Below, piece by piece: positions 45,110-53,466 of a stretch of 64,000 nucleotides of DNA. A program made the translations under genes and the position numbers. The stretch comes from Ignavibacteria bacterium. Its GTDB lineage: Bacteria; Bacteroidota; Ignavibacteria; Ignavibacteriales; Ignavibacteriaceae. The stretch is taken from NCBI GenBank assembly GCA_017302895.1, contig JAFLBV010000001.1, forward strand, positions 62,001-126,000, read 5' to 3'. The notes under the pieces are model-generated. The model was given only the letters and a program-made list of their open reading frames with translations. It had not been told where the DNA came from and made no database searches. How positions within the stretch are numbered: the first letter of the stretch is position 1; each line of letters starts with the position of its first letter.

Positions 45110-45138
45110 AAGCTCCTGAGAAATCGGGAGCTTTTTTT
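45110..45138 (+). terminator. Rho-independent terminator of T9SS cargo gene 3
   Basis: AAGCTCCTGA, GAAA tetraloop, TCGGGAGCTT and seven T residues, at the end of a 3' UTR (45028-45138) that is a near copy of 40612-40723. Confidence 0.93.
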
Positions 45139-45168
45139 ATGACATGATTCACATTGGTAAAATAGTTC

Positions 45169-45200
45169 TTGACAAATTGAACTAAATTTTACTATCTTGC
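45169..45200 (+). promoter_or_regulatory. Bacteroidota-type promoter of T9SS cargo gene 4
   Basis: TTG (45169-45171, within TTGACA), a 21-base spacer and TATCTTGC (45193-45200) followed by AT. The TAnnTTGCAT form is shared with the promoter upstream of cargo gene 3. The spacing to the ATG gives a leader of about 130 bases. Confidence 0.5.
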
Positions 45201-45253
45201 ATTCATTATTATAGCATTTATCCAATTCCCCTCACATAAATGCTTCGAAAGCA

Positions 45254-45294
45254 AATAACTCACAGTTATTAGTCCGGCTCCGTAGTCTGCGGAG
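45254..45294 (+). promoter_or_regulatory. Leader hairpins upstream of T9SS cargo gene 4
   Basis: Two hairpins lie in the leader: AATAACT-CAC-AGTTATT (45254-45270, perfect 7-bp stem) and CTCCG/CGGAG (45278-45282 with 45290-45294). Neither has a full T tract. Together with the terminator and promoter they account for the 308-base gap before this gene. Confidence 0.4.
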
Positions 45295-45335
45295 GCATTT
45301 ATTATTTAAGTTTATCAAACCACAACAAGCGACCG

Positions 45336-48300
45336 ATGGTGATTGCAATGCTATGCTATAATCGAAATTTCATATCCAAGACATTTTTTTTGTTGTTCAT
45401 TTCATTTCTTAGTGTGAACGCACAGACATATGTTTCCCGTGCTGCCGACAATGCAGGAAATTACTCCACTTGGGCAAACGGTAACAATCTAGGTACCGGT
45501 TTCAATGCCTGGGTTTTTACAAATACTGGAACAAGTGGCCAGTTTCTTGGTTCGGCTTATGCCACATCAATAGATGTTGGTGGAAAGTCATTTGGAGTTT
45601 ATGGAAATCCTGCCGGCTCAAATGTTGGTAAAGCCAAGAGGACTTTTACCTTTTTGAAAGAGAATGAAAAATTCACCTTTAAAATGTCAACCCGATTTAG
45701 AAATGGAAACAAAGGTGTCGATATTCTAAGTGGCTCAACTGTTTTGTTCAATATTAATATTGGCGGTGACCAGTATTCATATCAAAACAAAAATGGCGGT
45801 TCCGTTGTAAATATGGATGCCACCTATGATGGTAATATGGCGTTTACGGTTACTCTGATTAAAAAATCGGGAAATGTTCTGAATGTCCAAATAGACAGAA
45901 GTACAGGTACAGGCCTTTCAGCGACCGATTTTACACTGTCAAGTGGAACGATTGATGGTGTGGAATTCTATGTGGCAAACACGATTGCAGGCGATGACAA
46001 CAACCTCTATTTCAATTCACTTGACATATCCCAGCCAAAATACACTTCAATTGCCGATGGTGACTGGAATACGGCTTCAACATGGGGTTCAAGCACACCT
46101 GTTGCAAATTCATTAATTGAAATCAACAGTGCGGTAACGGTAAATTCAGCAGTTTCAGCTAACACCTCTTCTGTTACAATTAATTCCACTAAATCATTGA
46201 CATTTGGTGCGTCAGGCTCGTTGTCGGTTCAAGGCAACTGGACAAACAGCGGCACTCTTGATATGACGACCGGAGGAAGCGTATCTTTTGGAGGCACTTC
46301 TGTTCTTACCATAACAGGTACAAATGTCTTCAATAATGTTAATCTTGGCTGTGGTGTTAATTTTGGGAGTTCTTCCACCATAAACGGAACTTTAGCCCTT
46401 AACTCAGGCGGTTTTGTCTCTGTTAATGCACCGACTTATGGTTCTTCATCCACACTCCAATACAATAACGATTACGAACTCGCTTCAGAATGGTATGCAA
46501 ATGTCGCTTCCGGGCAGGGTGTTCCTCAGAATGTTGTGATAAATGGAGGGAATGTATATTTTGCTATAATTGCAAATGTCTACAGACAACTGAATGGCAA
46601 TTTAACAATAAACAATGGTAAGGCATTTTCTTTGTCACAATCTTCCGGGGGTGACTTAAAGATAAAAGGAAATCTTGTAAACAACGGGACACTTCACACC
46701 AACTCAAGAAGTGTCGATTTCAATGGAGGTGCAGCTCAAGAAATATCAGGAACCGGCACATTCAATTTTAGCTATCTTAATGCAGTCAACAACTCAGCCG
46801 TTACAGTCAATGCAAATATCTCCGTTTCCAATAATATTAATGTTAACTCACTCTCCTCTCTCGACTGTGGTTCAAGTGTCATAACTTTTGGAAGCGGTGC
46901 GACCGTAACGGGTTCAGCACCATTAACGACCGGAACCGGAACACTTGTATTTTCCGGATCAGGAACAGTCAATAATTCCACAAGCACATTCAACAATGTT
47001 ACTATCGGCGGGGGAGTTAATCTTGGTGCCGGAGTTACGATAAACGGGACGCTTCAAATCAATCCGGGAGGATTTTTATTAACAAATTTTCCCACATACG
47101 GTCCATCCTCCACTCTCAAATACAATTCCGGTACCATTTACGGCAGAGGTCTTGAATGGAGCAGCACATCAGGAGCAGGTTACCCGAATCATGTTCAGAT
47201 TTCAAATAATACGACATTGAATCTCGGTAATGCCGGAACGACTACTGCCCGTCAAATGGCAGGTAACTTAACGATTGATGCTGGCTCTGCTTTGGATATG
47301 TCTGTTTCGGGAAGTGTGATGGAGCGTCCCCTTACTGTGTTTGGAAATATCACGAACGGCGGGACTCTTAAGTTGGGAGGCATCAATGGTCCTGATGCCG
47401 GAGACCTGATCGTAAAAGGAAACTTCACAAACAATGGAACATTTAATTCAAACACCAGGGAAGTAGTTTTCGATGGTACCTCAGTTCAAACAATCTCAGG
47501 TACTACTTCACCAGTTTTCACTTACTTTGCTCTTTCGAATCCTGCGGGAGTTGAGCTGGGAGTAAACACAACCATTCAAAACAGGTTACGATTCGATGAG
47601 GGAGTTCTCCGCTTAACCAACTTTAATCTTTCATTGTCTTCGGGTGCAACTTATTCCGGAACGCCTTCTGCAACACAGATGATTGTGACCAACGGAACAG
47701 GGATGTTAAAATTTACCGGTACCGGCCCTTCAACGCTTCTCTTTCCGATTGGCGATGAAACAGGAACAGCTGAATATTCTCCCGCACAGGTAATTCTGAA
47801 TTCCGGTACCGAAACCATAGGTGTTAAAGTCGTAGATGGAGCACACCCAAGTAAAGGACCGGGTGCTCTCTATCTCACCCGTTATTGGGATATTTCCAGG
47901 GATGGTAATTCAAGTATTAATTATGACCTCACTCTTAATTATTTGGATGGGGATGTAAGCGAACCCGCTCAAGAATCTTCCTTAGTGATGGGAAAATTTA
48001 ACGGTACGCTCTGGACTGTTTTGCCAACAACTCTCGATGCGACTGCTAATACCCTCACCGTTTCGAGTCAGACTTCATTTTCCCAATTTACTGGTGGGGA
48101 GCCTTCTGCCCTCCCAGTCGAACTCTCCTCCTTCAACGCAAAAGTTTCCGCCGGCACGGTCCTTCTCGACTGGGAAACCAAAACCGAAATGAACAACTAC
48201 GGCTTCGAAGTGGAGAGAAAACTGGTGAATTCTGACTGGACAAAAATAGGATTTGTTGAGGGATACGGGATGTCCAATTCACCGAAGTTCTACAGCTTTA

Positions 48301-48677
48301 AGGACAGACCCTCGGGAACGGGAAAAATTTCCTACAGATTAAAACAAATTGACAACGACGGGCAGTTTGAGTACAGCCCTGTTGTTGAGGTGCTTGTTGA
48401 CAATCTTCCAAACGGATTCGTACTGGAGCAAAATTATCCTAATCCTTTCAATCCTGAAACTTCCATCAGGTTTGCGTTGAAAGAGGACACCAAAGCTACA
48501 TTGAAAGTTTACAACTCACTTGGTGCCGAAGTAGTGGTTCTCTTCGACGGAACAGCAGAAGCCGGCAGGTACTACGATCTTAAGTTCGGCGGAAATGAAC
48601 TCGCTTCGGGCTTCTATATCTATAAACTTGTGGCAGGTGACTATGTTTCAGTTAAGAAAATGTTGCTGATGAAATAG
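45336..48677 (+). CDS. Large secreted protein with repeats and T9SS type A sorting domain (cargo 4)
   Basis: An 1113-residue exported protein. The signal peptide (FISKTFFLLFISFLSVNAQ) follows a short N-terminal stretch; a second ATG at 45348 is also possible. After an N-terminal beta domain (FGVYGNPAGSNVGKAKRTFT) comes a long region of short strands of the kind INSTKSLTFGASGSLSVQGN and LTINNG, suggesting a right-handed beta helix. A block with TINGTLALNSGGF and PTYGSSSTLQYN (about residues 350-375) recurs near residues 570-600 as TINGTLQINPGGF and PTYGPSSTLKYN, so about 220 residues are duplicated. It ends with the common Fn3-like linker and sorting domain. A surface adhesin or matrix role is plausible but unproven. 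Confidence 0.85.
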   Translation: MVIAMLCYNRNFISKTFFLLFISFLSVNAQTYVSRAADNAGNYSTWANGNNLGTGFNAWVFTNTGTSGQFLGSAYATSIDVGGKSFGVYGNPAGSNVGKAKRTFTFLKENEKFTFKMSTRFRNGNKGVDILSGSTVLFNINIGGDQYSYQNKNGGSVVNMDATYDGNMAFTVTLIKKSGNVLNVQIDRSTGTGLSATDFTLSSGTIDGVEFYVANTIAGDDNNLYFNSLDISQPKYTSIADGDWNTASTWGSSTPVANSLIEINSAVTVNSAVSANTSSVTINSTKSLTFGASGSLSVQGNWTNSGTLDMTTGGSVSFGGTSVLTITGTNVFNNVNLGCGVNFGSSSTINGTLALNSGGFVSVNAPTYGSSSTLQYNNDYELASEWYANVASGQGVPQNVVINGGNVYFAIIANVYRQLNGNLTINNGKAFSLSQSSGGDLKIKGNLVNNGTLHTNSRSVDFNGGAAQEISGTGTFNFSYLNAVNNSAVTVNANISVSNNINVNSLSSLDCGSSVITFGSGATVTGSAPLTTGTGTLVFSGSGTVNNSTSTFNNVTIGGGVNLGAGVTINGTLQINPGGFLLTNFPTYGPSSTLKYNSGTIYGRGLEWSSTSGAGYPNHVQISNNTTLNLGNAGTTTARQMAGNLTIDAGSALDMSVSGSVMERPLTVFGNITNGGTLKLGGINGPDAGDLIVKGNFTNNGTFNSNTREVVFDGTSVQTISGTTSPVFTYFALSNPAGVELGVNTTIQNRLRFDEGVLRLTNFNLSLSSGATYSGTPSATQMIVTNGTGMLKFTGTGPSTLLFPIGDETGTAEYSPAQVILNSGTETIGVKVVDGAHPSKGPGALYLTRYWDISRDGNSSINYDLTLNYLDGDVSEPAQESSLVMGKFNGTLWTVLPTTLDATANTLTVSSQTSFSQFTGGEPSALPVELSSFNAKVSAGTVLLDWETKTEMNNYGFEVERKLVNSDWTKIGFVEGYGMSNSPKFYSFKDRPSGTGKISYRLKQIDNDGQFEYSPVVEVLVDNLPNGFVLEQNYPNPFNPETSIRFALKEDTKATLKVYNSLGAEVVVLFDGTAEAGRYYDLKFGGNELASGFYIYKLVAGDYVSVKKMLLMK

Positions 48678-48759
48678 TACCTCACCCCCTTTTTAGAACA
48701 CGATAATCAAGATTTAAAAAGATGGGAAGAATGATTCGTTAAGTTTAGGTTTATAATTA

Positions 48760-48788
48760 AAGCTCCTGAGAAATCGGGAGTTTTTTTT
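48760..48788 (+). terminator. Rho-independent terminator of T9SS cargo gene 4
   Basis: The same hairpin as after cargo genes 2 and 3 (AGCTCCTGA, GAAA, TCGGGAG) followed by eight T residues, but with one C of the lower stem lost. The 3' UTR before it starts with the shared TACCTCACCCC and then diverges. Confidence 0.88.
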
Positions 48789-48863
48789 ACTTTTGTGGAT
48801 GGAGTTATATACCACACAACTTTCGAAATTTTTATTAAATTAGCATTATATCTTGAGGAAAAA

Positions 48864-49091
48864 ATGGAATTAAAAGACAGAATAACAGTAAATCCAAAAG
48901 TAATGGATGGAGTCCCTTGTGTAAGAAATTTAAGAATGCCGGTGGCTACCATTCTTGCACTTCTTGCTGAAGGGTTTGAAGCTAAAGAAATTATTGAAGA
49001 ACATGATGAACTTGAGCCGGAAGATATCAAGGCCGTTTTAAAGTATGCATCGGAATTTTTCAGAATAAGGAAATTACCCCTTTTTAATTGA
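48864..49091 (+). CDS. DUF433 family antitoxin-like protein
   Basis: A 75-residue protein, start chosen at 48864 (MELKDRITVNPKVMDGVPCV) behind TTGAGGAA. The whole sequence matches the DUF433 (VapB-like) pattern: RI-x-x-x-P-x-V-M-x-G-x-P-x-x-R, then RMPVATILALLAEGFEAKEI and ELEPEDIKAVLKYASEFF. Such proteins are usually antitoxins encoded directly upstream of a DUF5615 PIN-like toxin. Here the following 127 bases contain no such gene or visible remnant, and the next gene is unrelated, so it appears to be solitary. Confidence 0.82.
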   Translation: MELKDRITVNPKVMDGVPCVRNLRMPVATILALLAEGFEAKEIIEEHDELEPEDIKAVLKYASEFFRIRKLPLFN

Positions 49092-49218
49092 GTTGTCATT
49101 TTTTTTAATTCAAACGAGTTAGACCCTCCTTCTCCCATCAATTTCCCTCATTTACATGTTTTCTACAACAAATTAACTATCTTTGTCAACATAGTTTTTC
49201 CATTTAACCGGTAAAAAA

Positions 49219-49731
49219 ATGACACTGACAGAAAAATTTCGCGGTAAAAAAATCCGCTGGATAAAAGAAAGCGTTTTTTCGAGAGAGTTCAAACTCCTGT
49301 CTGACAACGAAAATATAGGAGAACTCAGATTTCCCAAATTTTTTAGTACAACCGCAACTATTAAACTTCTCGACCACGAGTGGGAAGCATACTCTCCAAG
49401 CATGTTCAAAAGCAGAATGGAACTTAAGGACAAAAGAACCGGTGTAATTCTTGCAACTTTAAAGGTCGAGAAAGTCTTTGGTGGAAGTGAAATTTTTGTG
49501 GGTGATAAAAAATTCATTTTCTCAAACTCTCTTTTCAACAGAAAGTTCTTCATTAAAAATGACTCGGATGCCATCCAGCTCGAGTTTGAAATGAACAGTT
49601 GGTTCAAAACACAGGCGGAAGTTAAGGTTGAACCTGTTTTTATTCAAAAAGAAGAGTTCCCGGTGCTTCTTGCCTTTGTATGGTACCTGATAATCAGAAT
49701 CAGCGAAAGACACGCGGCAGCAGCGGCATAA
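49219..49731 (+). CDS. Hypothetical protein, possibly LURP/Tubby-like beta-rich fold
   Basis: A 170-residue protein without signal peptide. It is made of alternating short strands (KIRWIKESVFSREFKLLSD, ATIKLLDHEWEAYSPSMFKS, SEIFVGDKKFIFSNSLFNRK) and ends in a hydrophobic helix (LLAFVWYLIIRI) with a poly-Ala tail. The layout recalls small LURP/Tubby C-terminal-like proteins, where a final hydrophobic helix lies inside a beta barrel, but I cannot confirm this. A TATCTTTG (-7 type element) at 49179-49186 lies 40 bases upstream, so it probably has its own promoter. Confidence 0.6.
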   Translation: MTLTEKFRGKKIRWIKESVFSREFKLLSDNENIGELRFPKFFSTTATIKLLDHEWEAYSPSMFKSRMELKDKRTGVILATLKVEKVFGGSEIFVGDKKFIFSNSLFNRKFFIKNDSDAIQLEFEMNSWFKTQAEVKVEPVFIQKEEFPVLLAFVWYLIIRISERHAAAAA

Positions 49732-49767
49732 ATCTATTGGAATAATCCTTTAACAAAAGAGGTACCG

Positions 49768-51645
49768 ATGATCTCAAAATATTTCAGAAACTTTTATATC
49801 ACATCGTTGGTGGCTCTCTCTGTTACCGGTTTTTTATCACCAATATTCGCTCAGCAGCCTCTGAAAGACACGACCCAATCCGGAAACGGAACCGAGTTGC
49901 TACTTCGCCTCGATTCTGTGAGAGTTGCCGACTCGCTTTACAAAATCAAAATTGAGGCGGAGCTTTTAAGTCTTAAAACCACCGATAATCTAAAAAAAGC
50001 TGAGTTACTAAAGGAGCTTGAGGTTCTCAAAGCTGCTGAGATAAAGAAAAAGGAAATTCTGCAGAGGCAGGTGGACTCCTTAAAAGCCGTCTCCAAAGGT
50101 CATCCCGTTGCTCCCTTGGGAGACACCATCCTTGTAGTTTATACCAATATTGGCTCATTTTCTGCAGAAACAAGAGCAAAGTCGAACTCCGAAAAAATTG
50201 AAAAACTTGCCGGTGATTACTTTTTTTCACCTGATTCCATCAAACTCTTTCCCGGTGAAACTCACATCGATTTGATGTATGGCGATATCATCATCCTTAG
50301 TGTAACAGACAAAGATGCCCTGTGGATGGGAACAACAAAAAGCGAACTCGCCAAACGGTACCGTGAAAGAATTGTTTCATCCGTCACGAAATACAAGGAT
50401 TCCACAAATCTTCAAACTCTTGCATTGAAGGCTGTTTTTGCTCTCCTTATTCTGATAGCAATGGTTCTGATTATAAAATTCATGAACAAGGGATACAGGT
50501 TTTTCAAACTTAAAATTTTGTCAAACCGGAATAAATTATTCAAAGGATTCAGCTTCAAAGACTACGAATTTGTGTCTGCAAACAAACAGATAGAGATATT
50601 CTTTTTTATCTCAAACATTGTTAGGCTGGTCATCATTCTTCTGATTGTTTACCTTGCACTTCCTCTCATATTTTATATATTCCCTTGGACCGAGAATCTG
50701 GCCACCGTTTTTCTTGGCTTTATTCTGAATCCTCTAAAAAAAATCGTCTCAGCTTTCATCGAATTTTTGCCAAATCTTTTCACGATTCTCGTTATTTTAA
50801 TCGTTTTCAGATATATTCTGAAAGCAATACGATATCTGACAACTGAGATTGAATCGGAAAGACTGAAAATACCTGGGTTCTATCCCGACTGGGCACAACC
50901 GACTTACAACATTGTGCGAATTCTTGTTATGGCATTTGCTGTGATAGTAATCTTTCCATACCTTCCCGGCTCCGACTCACCGGTGTTTCAGGGGGTTTCG
51001 GTGTTCCTGGGTTTCATGTTCACACTTTCTTCCGCCGGGTCACTTTCGAATATTATTGCCGGAACTGTACTGACTTATATGAGAGCTTTCCAACTGGGTG
51101 ACAGGGTAAAAATAGGGGACACTCTCGGGGATATCGTCGAGAAAACGCTCCTTGTTACCCGTGTGCGCACCCGCTACAATGAAATCATTACAATTCCTAA
51201 TGCCACCATTATGAATTCAAACACGATAAATTACTCAATTGAGGCAAGAATTAACGGCTTGATAATCAAGACTACCGTAACAATCGGGTATGATGTGCCC
51301 TGGCGAAAAGTCCATGAGATGCTTTTGGAGGCCGCAAAGCGAACTGAAATGTTGCTCGCCGAACCAAAACCGTTCGTTCTGCAAACGAGTCTGGATGATT
51401 TCTATGTCAGTTACGAACTGAACGCCTTCACTAGGGAGTCGGCACTACAGGCAAAAATTTATTCCGATCTGCACCAAAATATTCAGGACAGCTTCAATGA
51501 GTCGGGCGTGGAAATCATGTCTCCTCACTATCGGGCAGCTCGCGACGGCAATATGACAACAATTCCCACTGATTATCTCCCTTCTGATTATGTCGCTCCC
51601 GCATTCGGAGTAGATCTGAAGAAAAAATCGGGAGATGATAGTTGA
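49768..51645 (+). CDS. MscS-family mechanosensitive ion channel with long N-terminal domain
   Basis: A 625-residue protein with signal peptide (YITSLVALSVTGFLSPIFA), a coiled-coil-like periplasmic part (LRLDSVRVADSLYKIKIEAE, KKAELLKELEVLKAAEIKKK), several membrane segments (for example LKAVFALLILIAMVLIIKFM and FTILVILIVFRYIL), and the MscS core. The pore helix and beta domain show VFLGFMFTLSSAGSLSNIIA followed by GTVLTYMRAFQLGDRVKIGD and RVRTRYNEIITIPNATIMNS. MscS channels release solutes under hypo-osmotic stress. The long N-terminal domain is as in the larger MscS/YnaI/MscM relatives. Confidence 0.92.
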   Translation: MISKYFRNFYITSLVALSVTGFLSPIFAQQPLKDTTQSGNGTELLLRLDSVRVADSLYKIKIEAELLSLKTTDNLKKAELLKELEVLKAAEIKKKEILQRQVDSLKAVSKGHPVAPLGDTILVVYTNIGSFSAETRAKSNSEKIEKLAGDYFFSPDSIKLFPGETHIDLMYGDIIILSVTDKDALWMGTTKSELAKRYRERIVSSVTKYKDSTNLQTLALKAVFALLILIAMVLIIKFMNKGYRFFKLKILSNRNKLFKGFSFKDYEFVSANKQIEIFFFISNIVRLVIILLIVYLALPLIFYIFPWTENLATVFLGFILNPLKKIVSAFIEFLPNLFTILVILIVFRYILKAIRYLTTEIESERLKIPGFYPDWAQPTYNIVRILVMAFAVIVIFPYLPGSDSPVFQGVSVFLGFMFTLSSAGSLSNIIAGTVLTYMRAFQLGDRVKIGDTLGDIVEKTLLVTRVRTRYNEIITIPNATIMNSNTINYSIEARINGLIIKTTVTIGYDVPWRKVHEMLLEAAKRTEMLLAEPKPFVLQTSLDDFYVSYELNAFTRESALQAKIYSDLHQNIQDSFNESGVEIMSPHYRAARDGNMTTIPTDYLPSDYVAPAFGVDLKKKSGDDS

Positions 51646-51726
51646 GAAAGTATTTTATCACAAACGAAAAATTACTTATATTGCATGTCTGTTTAGTAAA
51701 ATTCGTTAACTAAAAGCACGAGTAAA

Positions 51727-51978
51727 ATGAAAAAAGGCATTCATCCTCACTATAGGCCGGTAGTTTTCAAAGACTTTTCATGTGAGTTCGCAGTTTTGTC
51801 GAAATCAACTATAAAAGCCACTGAAACGATCGTATGGGAAGATGGAAATACTTATCCGCTAGTTAGGCTTGAGATTTCCAGTGGTTCACATCCGTTCTTT
51901 ACCGGTAAGCAGAAACTTCTTGATACCGCCGGTAGAGTAGAGAAGTTTATGAGAAAGTACTCAAAACCAGGGAACTAA
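51727..51978 (+). CDS. rpmE2: Ribosomal protein bL31 type B
   Basis: An 83-residue ribosomal protein of the L31 type B group: [20 protein letters not shown] followed by the typical [20 protein letters not shown] and a basic C-terminus. It has only one Cys (C19) and so lacks the zinc-binding CxxC pairs of type A L31; this form is known to take over when zinc is short. A TATATTGC at 51677-51684 with TTTT about 20 bases upstream may be its promoter. A terminator follows. Confidence 0.95.
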   Translation: MKKGIHPHYRPVVFKDFSCEFAVLSKSTIKATETIVWEDGNTYPLVRLEISSGSHPFFTGKQKLLDTAGRVEKFMRKYSKPGN

Positions 51979-51999
51979 GCCCGTTTAGGTTTTTGAATT

Positions 52000-52032
52000 A
52001 AGCTATCCTGAAAATTCGGGATAGCTTTTTTT
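52000..52032 (+). terminator. Rho-independent terminator of rpmE2
   Basis: AAGCTATCC pairs with GGATAGCTT around a 10-base loop, followed by seven T residues, 21 bases after the rpmE2 stop codon. Confidence 0.92.
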
Positions 52033-52106
52033 GTTTTACCACTAAACTCTTTCTCTCTATTTATTTATATTGCATTATCATTAGAATCTTTTAGTAGAGT
52101 AACAAA

Positions 52107-53378
52107 ATGCAGATTTGTCTTTTTGAGGATATCTATTTCGATCATTTTGAACCAATGATCCTCACAAGGCCCACTTACAACCTGTTTTGTGGGATTCATA
52201 CACTTCGGGACAAAGTAAAAAGGGCTTTTCCGGGAGTCGACATAGTCTTCCATACCAGAGGCTATCTTAAGGCGTTCATCGGTTTGAAGAACCCGACTTT
52301 CAAGGTTAACGAAATTGAACATGACGAATGTCTGTTCATCAACGGAAGGGTAATCGCTCCCCCTGATATCGCCAAAATAGTGAAAATTGACGCTCCGGGC
52401 GACAGACTCTATCTAAACGGTGAAACGATTATCGCAGCGAAAGTTTCCGGAAAAAAGCTTGAAAGCGTAAAAGAGGGCTTGGATGATCTGATCACCCTCT
52501 CCAATTTTGACGGCATTCCCGTTGAACAGGTGGATGTAAAATATGCCACCTACATATGGGATCTTATCCATGCAAATCCAAAAGAGATCGTTAACGATTT
52601 CTTTGCTTATATGGAAATTAATAATATCCCTGAGAAAACGAGAGTGAGAGGTACGGTTTACGATGGTGCCGTTCTTCTCGCAAGGGAAAATATCTACATC
52701 CACGAAACTGCCAGGATTATGCCCGGTGCGGTAATTGATGCCACAGACGGACCCGTCTTCATCAATGCTGATGCCATCGTTTATCCAAATGCAGTTATCG
52801 AAGGTCCTGTTTGTATAGGTCGCGGAACAAAAGTTAAGCCATGCGCCTCAATTTATCACGGTGTTACAGTTGGTAAGGTCTGCAAAGTCGGAGGTGAGAT
52901 TGAAGGAAGTATCATTTCACCCTATTCCAACAAGCAACACTCCGGATTCATGGGCCATGCCTATATCGGAAGTTGGGTAAACATCGGCGCTGATACCAAC
53001 AACAGTGATCTTAAAAACAACTACGGTACCGTAAAAATAATGGTAAATGGTGAGCAGGTCGACAGCGGACAGCAGTTCCTCGGTCTGATTATGGGTGATC
53101 ACTCAAAAACGGCTATCAATACCATGTTCAATACCGGCACGGTAGTCGGTTTCTCAAGCAACATCTTTGGTGCAGGGTTCCCGGCGAAATATATCCCGAG
53201 CTTCTCCTGGGGAGGTGCAGACATGATGACCACCTACGATATCGAAAAAAGCCTCGAAACCGCCAAAAGGGTGGTACAAAGAAGAAACAGGGTTATTTCC
53301 GAAACGGAAGAAAAACTCTTCAGAAAAGTCTTCGATCTTACTCACAAACAGAGAAGAAAGATGGGATTCCCGTACTAG
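52107..53378 (+). CDS. GlmU-like sugar nucleotidyltransferase family protein
   Basis: A 423-residue protein. The C-terminal half is a left-handed beta helix of hexapeptide repeats (INADAIVYPNAVIEGPVCIG, then SIYHGVTVGKVCKVGGEIEG and HAYIGSWVNIGADTNNSDLK) as in GlmU. The N-terminal part (MQICLFEDIYFDHFEPMILT, RPTYNLFCGIHTLRDKVKRA) resembles the Bacteroidota family named putative sugar nucleotidyltransferase; it lacks the canonical GxGTRM nucleotide loop. It may therefore be an acyl or acetyl transferase, or a nucleotidyltransferase with an altered active site. It probably acts in cell-wall or polysaccharide precursor synthesis; the exact reaction is not established. Confidence 0.8.
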   Translation: MQICLFEDIYFDHFEPMILTRPTYNLFCGIHTLRDKVKRAFPGVDIVFHTRGYLKAFIGLKNPTFKVNEIEHDECLFINGRVIAPPDIAKIVKIDAPGDRLYLNGETIIAAKVSGKKLESVKEGLDDLITLSNFDGIPVEQVDVKYATYIWDLIHANPKEIVNDFFAYMEINNIPEKTRVRGTVYDGAVLLARENIYIHETARIMPGAVIDATDGPVFINADAIVYPNAVIEGPVCIGRGTKVKPCASIYHGVTVGKVCKVGGEIEGSIISPYSNKQHSGFMGHAYIGSWVNIGADTNNSDLKNNYGTVKIMVNGEQVDSGQQFLGLIMGDHSKTAINTMFNTGTVVGFSSNIFGAGFPAKYIPSFSWGGADMMTTYDIEKSLETAKRVVQRRNRVISETEEKLFRKVFDLTHKQRRKMGFPY

Positions 53379-53406
53379 CTATGAACTATGATCTATGAAC
53401 TATGAG
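53379..53406 (+). repeat. Short heptanucleotide repeat directly after a stop codon
   Basis: Four units, CTATGAA, CTATGAT, CTATGAA and CTATGAG, begin at the base after the stop codon of the GlmU-like gene. They match the family at 37041-37075. Confidence 0.75.
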
Positions 53407-53466
53407 CTGTTGGAGTGGAAATAATTTCCGGGAAGTAAAAACAATGAAACATGAATCAGTAACAAA

